NCBI RefSeq assembly: GCF_029635795.1
Contig: NZ_CP114280.1
Location: 62,001-126,000 of the forward strand
Length of the DNA stretch: 64,000 nt
Reading direction: 5' to 3'
Origin: Dickeya lacustris
Lineage (GTDB): Bacteria; Pseudomonadota; Gammaproteobacteria; Enterobacterales; Enterobacteriaceae
This document shows, piece after piece, positions 27,540 to 36,665 of the stretch (its first letter is position 1; every line of letters begins with the position of its first letter). The notes beneath the pieces were generated by a model, which was not told where the DNA came from, made no database searches, and saw nothing but the letters and a program-made list of their open reading frames with translations. Position numbers and translations under genes: made by a program.

Positions 27540-29240
27540 ATGAAAACGCTGCTGATACTTGATAAATCACTGGGTCTGGCCAAAAGCCGTCTGGTGAAAA
27601 ATGCACTCGGTGCTGCGGCTACTCACGCAGGCGTTACCCTCACTGAGCAACTGGCTGACGCTGAACTGGCTATCGTGCTGGGTGCGTCGGTGCAGGCAGA
27701 TAGCGCGCTCAATGGCAAGAAAGTGTTTGCGGGTGATATTGAACTGGCACTCACTCAACCCGCCGACTTTTTTGCTAACGCGCTGGCGAGCGCTCAGGTT
27801 TATCAGGCTCCGGTTGCTACTCAGGCGGCTGGCGCATCGTCAGGTGCGGCGAAACGGATTGTCGCAGTGACCGCATGCCCGACCGGTGTGGCTCACACCT
27901 TCATGGCAGCAGAAGCTATCGAGAGTGAAGCCAAAAAACGCGGCTGGTGGGTAAAAGTTGAAACCCGTGGTTCCGTTGGTGCCGGTAATCCTATCAGTGC
28001 CGAAGAGGTCACCCAGGCTGATTTGGTGATTGTGGCGGCAGATATTGAAGTGGATCTCAGCAAGTTTGCCGGTAAAAAGATGTACCGTACCTCAACCGGA
28101 CTGGCGCTGAAGAAAACGGCACAAGAGTTTGATAAGGCCGTGTCTGAGGCAACGGTTTATCAACCGGCGGCACAGAGTGGCAATACAAGCGCTGCGGGCG
28201 ATTCTTCGTCGCAGAAAGGCGGTGCCGGGCCTTATCGTCACCTGCTGACCGGCGTGTCTTACATGCTGCCGATGGTGGTGGCCGGTGGTTTGTGTATCGC
28301 GCTGTCATTTGTGTTTGGTATTACGGCGTTTAAAGAAGAGGGCACACTGGCGGCCGCGCTGATGAAGATCGGCGGTGGGTCGGCCTTTGCGCTGATGGTG
28401 CCGGTGTTGGCCGGTTATATCGCGTTCTCGATTGCGGATCGTCCGGGCCTGACGCCGGGTTTAGTGGGCGGTATGCTGGCGGTGAGCACCGGGGCCGGTT
28501 TCCTTGGCGGTATCATCGCTGGTTTTCTGGCCGGTTATCTGGCGCGCGCCATCAGTAATCATGTCAGCTTGCCGCAGAGCATGTCGGCGTTGAAGCCTAT
28601 CTTGATTATTCCGCTGTTCGCCACACTGATTACCGGCCTCATCATGATTTACATCGTGGGTACGCCTGTCGCGAAAATCCTGACCGGATTAACCAACTGG
28701 CTGCAATCGATGGGCACCGCCAATGCCGTGATTCTGGGGGCGATTCTGGGCGGTATGATGTGTACCGATATGGGTGGCCCGGTGAACAAAGTGGCCTACG
28801 TGTTTGGTACTACGCTGCTCAGTAGCCAGGTGTATGCACCGATGGCTGCGGTTATGGCGGCAGGTATGGTGCCACCGCTGGCCATGGGTCTGGCTACGTT
28901 TATCGCGGCGAAAAAATTCACCGCCGGTGAGCGTGAAGGGGGTAAAGCGGCGGTTGTGCTGGGACTGTGCTTTATTTCTGAAGGCGCCATCCCTTATGCC
29001 GCGCGTGATCCAATGCGTGTGTTGCCGTGCTGTATTCTGGGCGGTGCACTGACCGGCGCCATGTCGATGGCAGTGGGTGCTAAACTGATGGCACCGCACG
29101 GTGGTCTGTTCGTGCTGTTGATTCCAGGTGCGATTACGCCTGTCGTCGGTTATCTGCTCTCTATCATTGCCGGAACCGTTGTCGCTGGCGTGCTGTATGC
29201 CGTGCTGAAACGCCCGGAAGAGCAAGCGGCTAAAGCCTGA
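27540..29240 (+). CDS. fruA: Fructose PTS permease FruA (EIIB'BC)
   Basis: A 566-residue inner-membrane transporter. A degenerate EIIB' domain (1-100) is followed by EIIB with phosphorylated Cys113 (TACPTGVAHTFMAAEA) and an EIIC domain of about ten membrane segments from about residue 230 on. It imports fructose as fructose-1-phosphate, the inducer that releases Cra. Last gene of the operon, followed by a strong terminator. Confidence 0.97.
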   Translation: MKTLLILDKSLGLAKSRLVKNALGAAATHAGVTLTEQLADAELAIVLGASVQADSALNGKKVFAGDIELALTQPADFFANALASAQVYQAPVATQAAGASSGAAKRIVAVTACPTGVAHTFMAAEAIESEAKKRGWWVKVETRGSVGAGNPISAEEVTQADLVIVAADIEVDLSKFAGKKMYRTSTGLALKKTAQEFDKAVSEATVYQPAAQSGNTSAAGDSSSQKGGAGPYRHLLTGVSYMLPMVVAGGLCIALSFVFGITAFKEEGTLAAALMKIGGGSAFALMVPVLAGYIAFSIADRPGLTPGLVGGMLAVSTGAGFLGGIIAGFLAGYLARAISNHVSLPQSMSALKPILIIPLFATLITGLIMIYIVGTPVAKILTGLTNWLQSMGTANAVILGAILGGMMCTDMGGPVNKVAYVFGTTLLSSQVYAPMAAVMAAGMVPPLAMGLATFIAAKKFTAGEREGGKAAVVLGLCFISEGAIPYAARDPMRVLPCCILGGALTGAMSMAVGAKLMAPHGGLFVLLIPGAITPVVGYLLSIIAGTVVAGVLYAVLKRPEEQAAKA

Positions 29241-29305
29241 TTGATAATTCACCGGCTATCTCGCCTGTTATGGGGTGGCTGACAATAAGCGATGGGTTAT
29301 CGGTA

Positions 29306-29334
29306 ACGCCGGTCTAATGACCGGCGTTTTTTTA
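29306..29334 (+). terminator. Terminator of fruBKA
   Basis: ACGCCGGT (29306-29313) pairs with ACCGGCGT (29320-29327), followed by TTTTTT. Confidence 0.88.
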
Positions 29335-29385
29335 TGCGTCTGATACCGTCAGCGGCTATGATAGCGGCAGTTGTGTTGTTGTTCG

Positions 29386-29413
29386 TTACGTTGCTTTAGT
29401 TACGTGACTTTAG
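29386..29413 (+). repeat. 14-bp tandem repeat, 2 copies
   Basis: TTACGTTGCTTTAG is followed by TTACGTGACTTTAG, in the fruA downstream gap and 35 bp before the next array. Confidence 0.7.
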
Positions 29414-29447
29414 TTGTGTTACGTCACGCGCACATGGGATAAGAAAC

Positions 29448-29511
29448 GCTGTTATACAACGATGCTGTTATACAACGATGCTTTGAGACAACGACGCTTT
29501 GAGACAACAAA
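29448..29511 (+). repeat. 16-bp tandem repeat, 4 copies, before the His-Cys protein gene
   Basis: Two identical units GCTGTTATACAACGAT are followed by GCTTTGAGACAACGAC and GCTTTGAGACAACAAA. The array ends 3 bp before the AGGAG of the next gene, so it lies in its 5' leader or promoter. Confidence 0.88.
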
Positions 29512-29522
29512 AGGAGCCTGTC

Positions 29523-30233
29523 ATGCCGCGACATCATGCCAGCCGTGGAATATTGGTGCTGGAATCCCCCTGGGAACTGGATGATCATGATGCTAACCGT
29601 TCTTCCGTGCTGCCTTTTATCGAGGGGGTCGCCAAGGTCGCCGGGGATACCGAAGTCTATCACGCCAACTTTTATGACAAGACCAGCTTCCACACCGCAT
29701 TACACTGTTTGTGTAAAATTCCGTTTAACAACATCATTGTTTATGTTGCTGCGCACGGGCAGGGCAAGAAACTCGGCGGCACACATTTGCGCGATGTGTT
29801 CCTGCCGGTTGGTGAATTGTCGCACCGTTTTTCTATTACCGGTTTGTTGTTAGGGGCCTGTTTTGTCGGCGCAAACACCGATTTGATGGAGATGTTCACG
29901 CGTGGTAATCAGTTGCGCTGGTGCGCCGGTTATGCGGCGCAAACGGAATGGCTGACGGCGACGCTGATTGATTGCGCTATTATCAACCAGATGCTGTCGC
30001 TCAAGAAACGCGCCTTTGGCAGCCGTGACAGCCTGATAGACAATCTGGCGCTGGCGATTTCCGCATTTCACGGCAAGTACGCGATTGGCTGTGACAGCAA
30101 AGGTGAGCCGATGTCACTGAGAGAGGCTTTCCAGTGCGTGATCCAACCGAGCGGGCAGGGACATCAGCCGCGCACGGTGTCTGATGTCCTGTTTCAGCGA
30201 GCCGCAGAGCTGCGACGCCAGGAGTGGGCGTAA
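29523..30233 (+). CDS. Orphan caspase/CHAT-like His-Cys protein
   Basis: A 236-residue cytoplasmic protein. Predicted alternating strands and helices lead to NNIIVYVAAHGQG (His78 at a strand end) and then GLLLGACFVG (Cys113 at the next strand end). This is the catalytic His-Gly and Gly-x-Cys order of clan CD peptidases (caspase, CHAT). A following strand-helix unit (RWCAGYAAQTEW) also fits that fold. The start ATG 29523 follows AAAGGAGCC. E. coli has the psu genes in this place. No partner, effector or defence gene is next to it. The assignment rests on pattern only; it could be an inactive relative or an unrelated fold. Confidence 0.6.
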   Translation: MPRHHASRGILVLESPWELDDHDANRSSVLPFIEGVAKVAGDTEVYHANFYDKTSFHTALHCLCKIPFNNIIVYVAAHGQGKKLGGTHLRDVFLPVGELSHRFSITGLLLGACFVGANTDLMEMFTRGNQLRWCAGYAAQTEWLTATLIDCAIINQMLSLKKRAFGSRDSLIDNLALAISAFHGKYAIGCDSKGEPMSLREAFQCVIQPSGQGHQPRTVSDVLFQRAAELRRQEWA

Positions 30234-30250
30234 TGGCCGTGTGTGGTGAC

Positions 30251-31093
30251 TTAACCCTGCTGTGACTTCAGCCAGGCGATTTCTTCTGGCCAGATTTCCG
30301 GTTTGACGGTTTCAAGAATCAACGGGATGCCATCAAAATGCGGGTCGTGCATGATGTAGCTGAACACGGTTTTCCCGATGTTTCCTTCGCCGAGGCTGTG
30401 ATGGCGGTCAACACGGCTATTGAATTCGCTTTTGGCGTCATTTAAATGCATGGCGCGCAGGTAGCGCCAGCCGACAATACGATCGAACTCGGCAAAGGTG
30501 CGCTGGCAATCATTGAGCGTGCGCAGATCGTAACCTGCGGCAAAGGCATGACAGGTGTCGATACAGACGCCCACACGGCTTTTATCGTCAACCTGGTCGA
30601 TAATTTCAGCCAGATGCTCAAAACGAAAGCCGAGATTACTGCCTTGGCCTGCGGTATTTTCAAGCACGGCGGTCACGCTGTCGGTGGCCTCTAATGCCAG
30701 ATTGATGGAGTCAGCAATGCGGCGCAGGCAGGTCTGTTCATCGATTTGGCGTAAGTGACTGCCGGGATGAAAATTCAGTAATGTCAGCCCTAATTGCTGA
30801 CAACGCTGCATTTCATCAATAAACGCCTCGCGGGATTTTTGTAACGCCTCTTCCTGCGGATGGCCGAGGTTAATTAAGTAACTGTCATGGGGCAATATTT
30901 GCGCCGGACTAAACTGATAGCGGGCGCAGGCGTCCTGAAAACGCGCGATGACCTCGGCACTCAGCGCCGGGGCCTGCCACTGGCGCTGATTTTTAGTAAA
31001 TAGCGCCAATGCGCTCGCGCCGATTTCATGGGCGCGAACCACCGCCTGATCAACGCCACCCGAGGCGCTGACGTGGGCTCCAACATATTTCAT
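30251..31093 (-). CDS. nfo: Endonuclease IV
   Basis: A 280-residue AP endonuclease of the TIM-barrel Nfo family, acting in base excision repair at abasic and oxidised sites. It begins [18 protein letters not shown] and contains the family's metal ligands, for example in [22 protein letters not shown] and [16 protein letters not shown]. The ATG at 31093 follows AAGGAGAAA; an ATG nine codons upstream lacks such a signal. It is convergent with the His-Cys protein gene. Confidence 0.96.
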   Translation of the reverse strand: MKYVGAHVSASGGVDQAVVRAHEIGASALALFTKNQRQWQAPALSAEVIARFQDACARYQFSPAQILPHDSYLINLGHPQEEALQKSREAFIDEMQRCQQLGLTLLNFHPGSHLRQIDEQTCLRRIADSINLALEATDSVTAVLENTAGQGSNLGFRFEHLAEIIDQVDDKSRVGVCIDTCHAFAAGYDLRTLNDCQRTFAEFDRIVGWRYLRAMHLNDAKSEFNSRVDRHHSLGEGNIGKTVFSYIMHDPHFDGIPLILETVKPEIWPEEIAWLKSQQG

Positions 31094-31149
31094 GGGTTTC
31101 TCCTTGTCATACCCATGCATTATGTCATACCTGCGCTGAGGGATTGCAT

Positions 31150-31209
31150 TGCTGTGTTGCCGTAATGTTTGCCGTGTTGCGGTAATGATTGCGCTGTTTC
31201 CGCAATGTT
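31150..31209 (+). repeat. 20-bp tandem repeat, 3 copies, upstream of nfo
   Basis: Units at 31150-31169, 31170-31189 and 31190-31209 share the pattern TGCCGTGTTGCGGTAATG with changes. The array occupies the likely nfo promoter region. Confidence 0.78.
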
Positions 31210-31257
31210 AATGCGCGACAAGGTTAATGCACGACAAGGTTAATGTGCGATGGCTCG
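31210..31257 (+). repeat. 16-bp tandem repeat, about 3 copies
   Basis: AATGCGCGACAAGGTT and AATGCACGACAAGGTT are followed by a third, diverged copy. It directly continues the 20-bp array but has a different unit. Confidence 0.75.
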
Positions 31258-31311
31258 TTGCCGGGCATTTGTCTGGCAGCTGTGATAACGCAGGGCGTCA
31301 TCTGTACTCGT

Positions 31312-32397
31312 CTAGCCCAGCAGGTGTTGGACAGCAAGGTTAATTAACGCGCCGCCGCCGACCAACCACAGGAATAGCAGCCCTGCCAGCAGCAGTGGTT
31401 TGATACCTGCCTGACGCAGCATACTGATACGGGTTGCGATACCAAGGGCTATCATCGCCATGGTGAGCAATATGTTGTCCAGCTCAATAATCTTTTCAAC
31501 AACGGGTGTCGGTAGCCAATGCAGCGAATTGACACCGGACATCATCACAAAACCCAGGGCAAACCAGGGAAACGCCGTATTCGCGTGGCTGTCGTCGTGC
31601 GCTAACGGGGTTGTGTGACGTTGCTTTAGCCATCCGCCCAACAGAAATAAAAAAGGTGCCAGCATCATGACGCGCAGCATTTTGCCAATCACCGCCATGC
31701 TTTCCGTTTCCGGGCTGATAGCATGGCCTGCGGCGACGACCTGCGCGACTTCGTGAATCGATGACCCCAGATAAAGCCCGAAAGTCTGCGCGGTAATAGT
31801 CTGGCCGCTATACTCAATCAGATACGGATACATCCACGGATATAAAAACATCGCAACAGTGCCAAAGAGGACGACGGTGGCGATAGCGACGGCAATCTGG
31901 TCGGCCTGGCTTTTTAATACCGGCGCGGTGGCGAGGACGGCTGCCGCACCGCAAATACTACTGCCCGCGCCAATTAACATGGTGGTCTGCCTGTCAAGCT
32001 TAAACCAGCGTTGTCCCAGCCAGCAGGCCAGTAAGAATGTGGAGCTCAACATCAGCAAATCAATGACCAAACCTGCCACGCCGACGGAGGTAATTTGCTG
32101 AATACTGAGTCGAAACCCGTAAAGAATAATGCCCCAGCGCAGTAAATAGTGTTTTGACCATTGCACGCCTGCGTCGCAGTAACGGTGCAGGTGTGGATAG
32201 AGCGAATTGCCAAGCGCCATGCCCAGTAAAATCGCCAGCGTCAGCGAACCTAACCGCAGGCTGGCGATGGCTGGATGCGCCGCCAGCAGTAACGTCAGGC
32301 ATGCCAGTAACCCGGTAAGCAGGATGCCGCCGAGCGTAGGCAGGTTTAGCGTTGGTAGCGAAAAACGTCGAAGTCTGGTGGTAAACACGATCATCAT
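31312..32397 (-). CDS. yeiH: YeiH family membrane protein (UPF0324)
   Basis: A 361-residue inner-membrane protein with about ten segments, of the YeiH/UPF0324 (putative sulfate exporter) family. Typical stretches are GNSLYPHLHRYCDAGVQWS and LYLGSSIHEVAQVVAAG. The transported substrate is not established; the adjacent regulator YeiE has been linked to sulfite stress. It is divergent from yeiE across a 111-bp AT-rich gap. Confidence 0.9.
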   Translation of the reverse strand: MMIVFTTRLRRFSLPTLNLPTLGGILLTGLLACLTLLLAAHPAIASLRLGSLTLAILLGMALGNSLYPHLHRYCDAGVQWSKHYLLRWGIILYGFRLSIQQITSVGVAGLVIDLLMLSSTFLLACWLGQRWFKLDRQTTMLIGAGSSICGAAAVLATAPVLKSQADQIAVAIATVVLFGTVAMFLYPWMYPYLIEYSGQTITAQTFGLYLGSSIHEVAQVVAAGHAISPETESMAVIGKMLRVMMLAPFLFLLGGWLKQRHTTPLAHDDSHANTAFPWFALGFVMMSGVNSLHWLPTPVVEKIIELDNILLTMAMIALGIATRISMLRQAGIKPLLLAGLLFLWLVGGGALINLAVQHLLG

Positions 32398-32508
32398 AAT
32401 CCCCGTGTGAAGTCATAACAGGTGTGGGCACAGCCTATGATCAACGTGTTTAAAATAGAAATTGATTATATATTTATAACCTATAGATATTTACGGTAAG
32501 AGCCCTCT
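32398..32508. promoter_or_regulatory. yeiH-yeiE divergent promoter region
   Basis: A very AT-rich gap between yeiH and its adjacent LysR-type regulator, including an interrupted dyad around TTATAACCTATAGATATTTA. LysR proteins usually bind such divergent gaps at T-N11-A sites and repress themselves. I cannot fix the exact operator. Confidence 0.35.
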
Positions 32509-33396
32509 ATGCATATTACGTTACGTCAACTGGAAGTCTTTGCCGAAGTTCTTAAGAGCGGCTCCACCACACAGGCCTCGGTGGTGCTGTCGTTATCTCA
32601 GTCAGCGGTGAGCGCGGCGCTGTCTGATCTGGAAAATCAACTGGGCGTGCAGCTGTTTGACCGGGTTGGCAAGCGGCTGGTTGTCAATGAACATGGTCGG
32701 CTGCTGTACCCTAAAGCGCTGGCGTTGCTGGAACAATCCGCAGAGATTGAACAACTGTTTCGCCGCGATAATGGCGCCTTGCGTATTTATACCAGTAGCA
32801 CTATCGGTAATTATTTGATGCCTGAGATGATAGCCCGCTATCGGCAGGATTTTCCCGCCATTCCGCTAGAGCTGTACGTTGGCAACACGCTGGATGTGGT
32901 GAATGCGGTGTCTGAGTTTCGCGTTGATCTGGGCCTGATAGAAGGGCCTTGTCATCATCCAGAGTTGATAACTCTGCCTTGGCTGGAAGATGAGCTAGTG
33001 GTGTTTTGCGCGCCGGGAAACCCGTTGCTCAAGAGCCGCATTTCGGTGCAGACACTGGCTGAAGCCCCCTGGATTTTACGTGAGCATGGCTCGGGTACCC
33101 GTGAAGTGCTGGATCATCTGTTGTTAGCGCGCCTGCCGCATTTTCAGTTAGTGATGGAGCTGGGGAATTCAGAGGCGATTAAGCATGCGGTGCGCCACGG
33201 CATGGGGATCAGTTGCCTGTCACGGCATGTGATAGCGGAACAGCTGGCGGCGGGGACGTTGGTGGAATTGCCCGTGCCGTTTACCCCTCTCTCTCGGCCA
33301 CTATATCTGGTACACCATCGTCAAAAGCATCTCTCCGGTGTTTTGCAATGCTTTCTGGGCTATTGTCAGGCTGGACATAGCGCCGCGCTTTCCTGA
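32509..33396 (+). CDS. yeiE: LysR-type regulator YeiE
   Basis: A 295-residue LysR regulator. The HTH lies at about 1-60 ([20 protein letters not shown]) and the effector domain at about 90-290. It is colinear with E. coli YeiE, which is divergent from yeiH in the same way and next to lysP. It has been reported as a regulator of iron and sulfite response genes and of motility in enterobacteria. Confidence 0.92.
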   Translation: MHITLRQLEVFAEVLKSGSTTQASVVLSLSQSAVSAALSDLENQLGVQLFDRVGKRLVVNEHGRLLYPKALALLEQSAEIEQLFRRDNGALRIYTSSTIGNYLMPEMIARYRQDFPAIPLELYVGNTLDVVNAVSEFRVDLGLIEGPCHHPELITLPWLEDELVVFCAPGNPLLKSRISVQTLAEAPWILREHGSGTREVLDHLLLARLPHFQLVMELGNSEAIKHAVRHGMGISCLSRHVIAEQLAAGTLVELPVPFTPLSRPLYLVHHRQKHLSGVLQCFLGYCQAGHSAALS

Positions 33397-33419
33397 GCTG
33401 GCCGGGTCAGCGTACCAAT

Positions 33420-33472
33420 AACATGATGGCAACATGTTGCGCGGGAAATGCGCAGGAAATGTACGGGAAAGC
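33420..33472 (+). repeat. 11-bp tandem repeats before lysP
   Basis: AACATGATGGC/AACATGTTGCG (33420-33441) partly overlaps three units CGCGGGAAATG, CGCAGGAAATG, TACGGGAAAGC (33440-33472). They lie in the 209-bp gap between yeiE and lysP. Confidence 0.6.
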
Positions 33473-33605
33473 AGCGATGGGGCAGAGGTATTACTTATGA
33501 TACCCGGTGAGTTATGAAGCTCTCTTATAATCTGCGCAGTACGCTATTCAGCCGCCGATGGATTGCCTACAATCCGCCCTCAAATTTTTAAGGGCATGGA
33601 TAGTA

Positions 33606-35078
33606 ATGGCTCAACATGATATGCGTCCCGCTGATACGCGGGAACCGACACTGCGCCGTGAATTAAAAGCACGGCATCTGACAATGATAGCGATCGGCGG
33701 CTCTATCGGCACCGGCCTGTTTGTCGCCTCTGGTGCAACGGTCTCCCAGGCCGGCCCGGGCGGTGCGATGTTGTCATATGCGCTGATTGGCCTGATGGTG
33801 TATTTCCTGATGACCAGTCTGGGTGAGCTGGCGGCGTTTATGCCAGTATCCGGCTCGTTTGCGACCTATGGCGCACGGTATGTCGAGGAGGGGTTTGGCT
33901 TCGCGCTCGGCTGGAATTACTGGTACAACTGGGCGGTCACTATCGCCGTGGATCTGGTGGCGGCACAGTTGGTCATGGGATATTGGTTCCCGGATGTGCC
34001 GGGCTGGATATGGAGCGCCCTGTTCCTGTCGCTGATGTTTTTACTCAACTATATTTCGGTAAAAGGCTTTGGTGAGGCAGAGTATTGGTTCTCTCTCATC
34101 AAGGTCACGACCGTAATTTTGTTTATTGCAATTGGCGTTCTGATGATTGCCGGCATTCTGCGCGGCGGCGAGCATGCGGGTTGGCATAACTGGCAAATTG
34201 GCGATGCGCCGTTTGCGGGCGGCTTCTCGGCCATGATTGGGGTGGCAATGATTGTCGGCTTCTCGTTTCAGGGCACCGAGCTTATCGGGGTGGCGGCGGG
34301 CGAGTCTAAAGATCCGCAAACCACCATTCCACGTGCGGTGCGTCAGGTGTTCTGGCGTATTCTGCTGTTCTATATATTCGCGATTTTGATTATCAGTCTG
34401 CTGATTCCTTATACCGACCCGAACCTGTTGCGTAATGAAGTCAAAGATATCAGCGTCAGCCCATTTACGCTGGTATTCCAGAATGCCGGGTTACTTTCTG
34501 CGGCGGCATTGATGAATGCGGTTATCCTGACGGCGGTGCTGTCAGCCGGGAACTCCGGCATGTATGCCTCAACGCGTATGCTGTTTACGCTGGCACAGGA
34601 GGGCAAAGCGCCGGCCTGGTTTGGCAAACTCTCCAAAGGGGGCGTGCCGCGTAATGCGCTTTATGCCACTACCGTGGTGGCCGGGTTGTGCTTTTTGACC
34701 TCAATGTTTGGCAACCAAACCGTATACATGTGGCTGCTGAATACGTCCGGCATGACCGGCTTCATCGCCTGGCTTGGCATTGCGATTAGCCACTATCGTT
34801 TCCGTCGTGGCTATGTTTTACATGGTCATGATTTGAACGCGCTACCGTACCGTTCCGGCTTTTTCCCGCTGGGGCCGATATTTGCTTTTGTGTTATGTCT
34901 TATCATCACCCTTGGGCAGAACTATCAGGCTTTTCTGGCAGATAAAATAGACTGGTACGCGGTGACGGCGACGTATATTGGTATTCCGCTATTTTTGGTT
35001 ATCTGGTTTGGCTATCGTCTGGTAAGGGGCTCGCGTGTTGTGCGCTACGAGCAGATGACATTCCCTGAACACAAATAA
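33606..35078 (+). CDS. lysP: Lysine-specific permease LysP
   Basis: A 490-residue, 12-segment APC-family permease for lysine/proton uptake, also the lysine co-sensor of CadC in E. coli. Nearly identical blocks include LRRELKARHLTMIAIGGSIG and YWYNWAVTIAVDLVAAQLVM. I place the start at ATG 33606 because it matches the E. coli N-terminus length; the frame extends 16 codons upstream without a homologous sequence. It has its own terminator. Confidence 0.95.
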   Translation: MAQHDMRPADTREPTLRRELKARHLTMIAIGGSIGTGLFVASGATVSQAGPGGAMLSYALIGLMVYFLMTSLGELAAFMPVSGSFATYGARYVEEGFGFALGWNYWYNWAVTIAVDLVAAQLVMGYWFPDVPGWIWSALFLSLMFLLNYISVKGFGEAEYWFSLIKVTTVILFIAIGVLMIAGILRGGEHAGWHNWQIGDAPFAGGFSAMIGVAMIVGFSFQGTELIGVAAGESKDPQTTIPRAVRQVFWRILLFYIFAILIISLLIPYTDPNLLRNEVKDISVSPFTLVFQNAGLLSAAALMNAVILTAVLSAGNSGMYASTRMLFTLAQEGKAPAWFGKLSKGGVPRNALYATTVVAGLCFLTSMFGNQTVYMWLLNTSGMTGFIAWLGIAISHYRFRRGYVLHGHDLNALPYRSGFFPLGPIFAFVLCLIITLGQNYQAFLADKIDWYAVTATYIGIPLFLVIWFGYRLVRGSRVVRYEQMTFPEHK

Positions 35079-35100
35079 CTGCTTCAACGCCTAAGAAAAA

Positions 35101-35126
35101 GCCAGCGCAATGCCGCTGGCTTTTTT
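35101..35126 (+). terminator. Terminator of lysP
   Basis: GCCAGCG (35101-35107) pairs with CGCTGGC (35114-35120), followed by TTTTTT. Confidence 0.88.
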
Positions 35127-35132
35127 GCCTAT

Positions 35133-35159
35133 AGAAAACCCCCAGTTAGGCTGGGGGTT
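35133..35159 (-). terminator. Terminator of sotB
   Basis: AACCCCCAG (35137-35145) pairs with CTGGGGGTT (35151-35159). On the minus strand the stem is followed by TTTTC. It serves the convergent sotB gene. Confidence 0.75.
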
Positions 35160-35189
35160 CCGTTATCTCATTTATCTCAGCCGTGGCGT

Positions 35190-35234
35190 GTTAGACACAC
35201 GAATGTTAGACACGTGAATGTTAGATACGTGAAT
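35190..35234 (-). repeat. 15-bp tandem repeat, 3 copies, through the sotB stop codon
   Basis: Units at 35190-35204, 35205-35219 and 35220-35234. Read on the sotB strand each is CATTCACGTATCTAA or a near copy. The rightmost copy is the last four codons of sotB plus its stop, so the C-terminal codons and stop have been repeated twice into the spacer. Confidence 0.9.
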
Positions 35235-36408
35235 GTACCAGACGTGCGCTGCGATAAACGGTGAGCATCATGGCCAGCAGAGCCAACAGCACCAATGGCG
35301 CGCCGACATAACCGATATTCGCCATGCCTAAGTGCAAGCTGATCTGGCTGCCCATCAGCGCGCCCGCGCCAATACCGAGATTAAACAGGCCGGAGAAAAT
35401 CGACATGGCGATATCACTGGCATCAGGAGCCAGTGACAGCACTTTGGCTTGCATCGCGAGCCCAAATGCCATCATGGCGAGGCCCCATACCAGGCACAAT
35501 AGCGTTAAGCCAAACGGATAGGCCGCAAGCGGCATCAGCAGCGTCAGGCACAGAAACAGCAACAGCAGTGCGATGAGCAGAAAGCCGACAGGGAAACGCT
35601 CGCTATAACGGCTATAGAGCATGCTACCGGCAATACCGGCACAGCCAAATAGCAGCAGAATAAGAGTGGTAAAGTTTTCCGGTAGCCTGGCGACGGTTTG
35701 AATAAACGGTTCAATATAGCTGTAGGCGGTAAAATGGGCGCTGACCACCACAACCGTAAGCAGATAAGCGCCAACCAGCGCCGGGCGGCGAAATAATTTC
35801 GGCACACTGGCGAGCGAGCCGGAGTGCTCACTGGGTAAGCGCGGTAACAGCCGGGCAAGTAACACCAGGGCGACGGTTGCGCCTGCGGCAATCGTCAAAA
35901 AGGTAATACGCCAGCCCAGATATTGGCCGATTATGCGGCCTAACGGTAAACCCAGCACCATCGCCAGTGACGATCCGGTGGCAATTAATCCCAGCGCTTG
36001 CGCCCGTTTGCCGGGAGGCGCAAGGCGAATGGCCAGTGATGCCGTGATAGACCAGAACACAGAATGGGCCAGCGCGACGCCGGCCCGCGAGAGCACCAGC
36101 ACACTAAAATTCCAGGCCACGGCAGAGAGCAAATGGCTGGCGATGAACAGGCAAAATAAGCCGATTAACAGTTTGCGCCGCTCAATTGCGCTGGTTAGCA
36201 ACATGCAAATCAGCGACGCCACCGCCACTATCCAGGCATAAATGGTGATCATCAGCCCGACATCTTCGGTTTTCATGGTAAACGTGGCGGCGATGTCACT
36301 AAGCAGGCCAACCGGGATAAACTCGGTCGTGTTAAAAATAAACGCGGCGACGGCCAGCGTTACCACGCGCAACCAGGCCGTTGTACGTGAGGGAGAAGCG
36401 GAAGTCAT
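35221..36408 (-). CDS. sotB: Sugar efflux MFS transporter SotB
   Basis: A 395-residue, 12-segment DHA1-family exporter matching SotB (YdeA), which exports arabinose and other sugars and was first described in Erwinia chrysanthemi and E. coli. Diagnostic blocks are [20 protein letters not shown] and [18 protein letters not shown]. The ATG at 36408 gives the E. coli N-terminus. A longer in-frame start at 36459 lacks homology. Its last codons take part in a tandem repeat. Confidence 0.93.
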   Translation of the reverse strand: MTSASPSRTTAWLRVVTLAVAAFIFNTTEFIPVGLLSDIAATFTMKTEDVGLMITIYAWIVAVASLICMLLTSAIERRKLLIGLFCLFIASHLLSAVAWNFSVLVLSRAGVALAHSVFWSITASLAIRLAPPGKRAQALGLIATGSSLAMVLGLPLGRIIGQYLGWRITFLTIAAGATVALVLLARLLPRLPSEHSGSLASVPKLFRRPALVGAYLLTVVVVSAHFTAYSYIEPFIQTVARLPENFTTLILLLFGCAGIAGSMLYSRYSERFPVGFLLIALLLLFLCLTLLMPLAAYPFGLTLLCLVWGLAMMAFGLAMQAKVLSLAPDASDIAMSIFSGLFNLGIGAGALMGSQISLHLGMANIGYVGAPLVLLALLAMMLTVYRSARLVHSRI

Positions 36409-36665
36409 GGTCAGATTCCAGTCAGATATGACAAATAACGAACGCCTTATTGTAGACAATGGCGAGTCATAATGCGATTCGGATCACATTTGCAGCGCGG
36501 TTTTTTTGTGCGCGGGTGGATGATGTTTACCCGGTATGTGTGATGGCAATACCCGCGTGGCGAGGTTATCACAGCGGCCTCTGTTTGTTTCGCCACAGGC
36601 CGCACACCTATGATGACACGCGTGACTATTATGTGCGCGTATTACATGGGGGTTGTCAGCGCGGA

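Noticed and set aside
28689..29252. 187-codon frame opposite fruA
   Set aside because: Shadow of the GC-rich fruA coding strand; codon pattern fits fruA.
29523..30233. Toxin of a toxin-antitoxin pair
   Set aside because: No small partner gene is adjacent and the neighbours are housekeeping genes, so there is no support beyond the His-Cys pattern.
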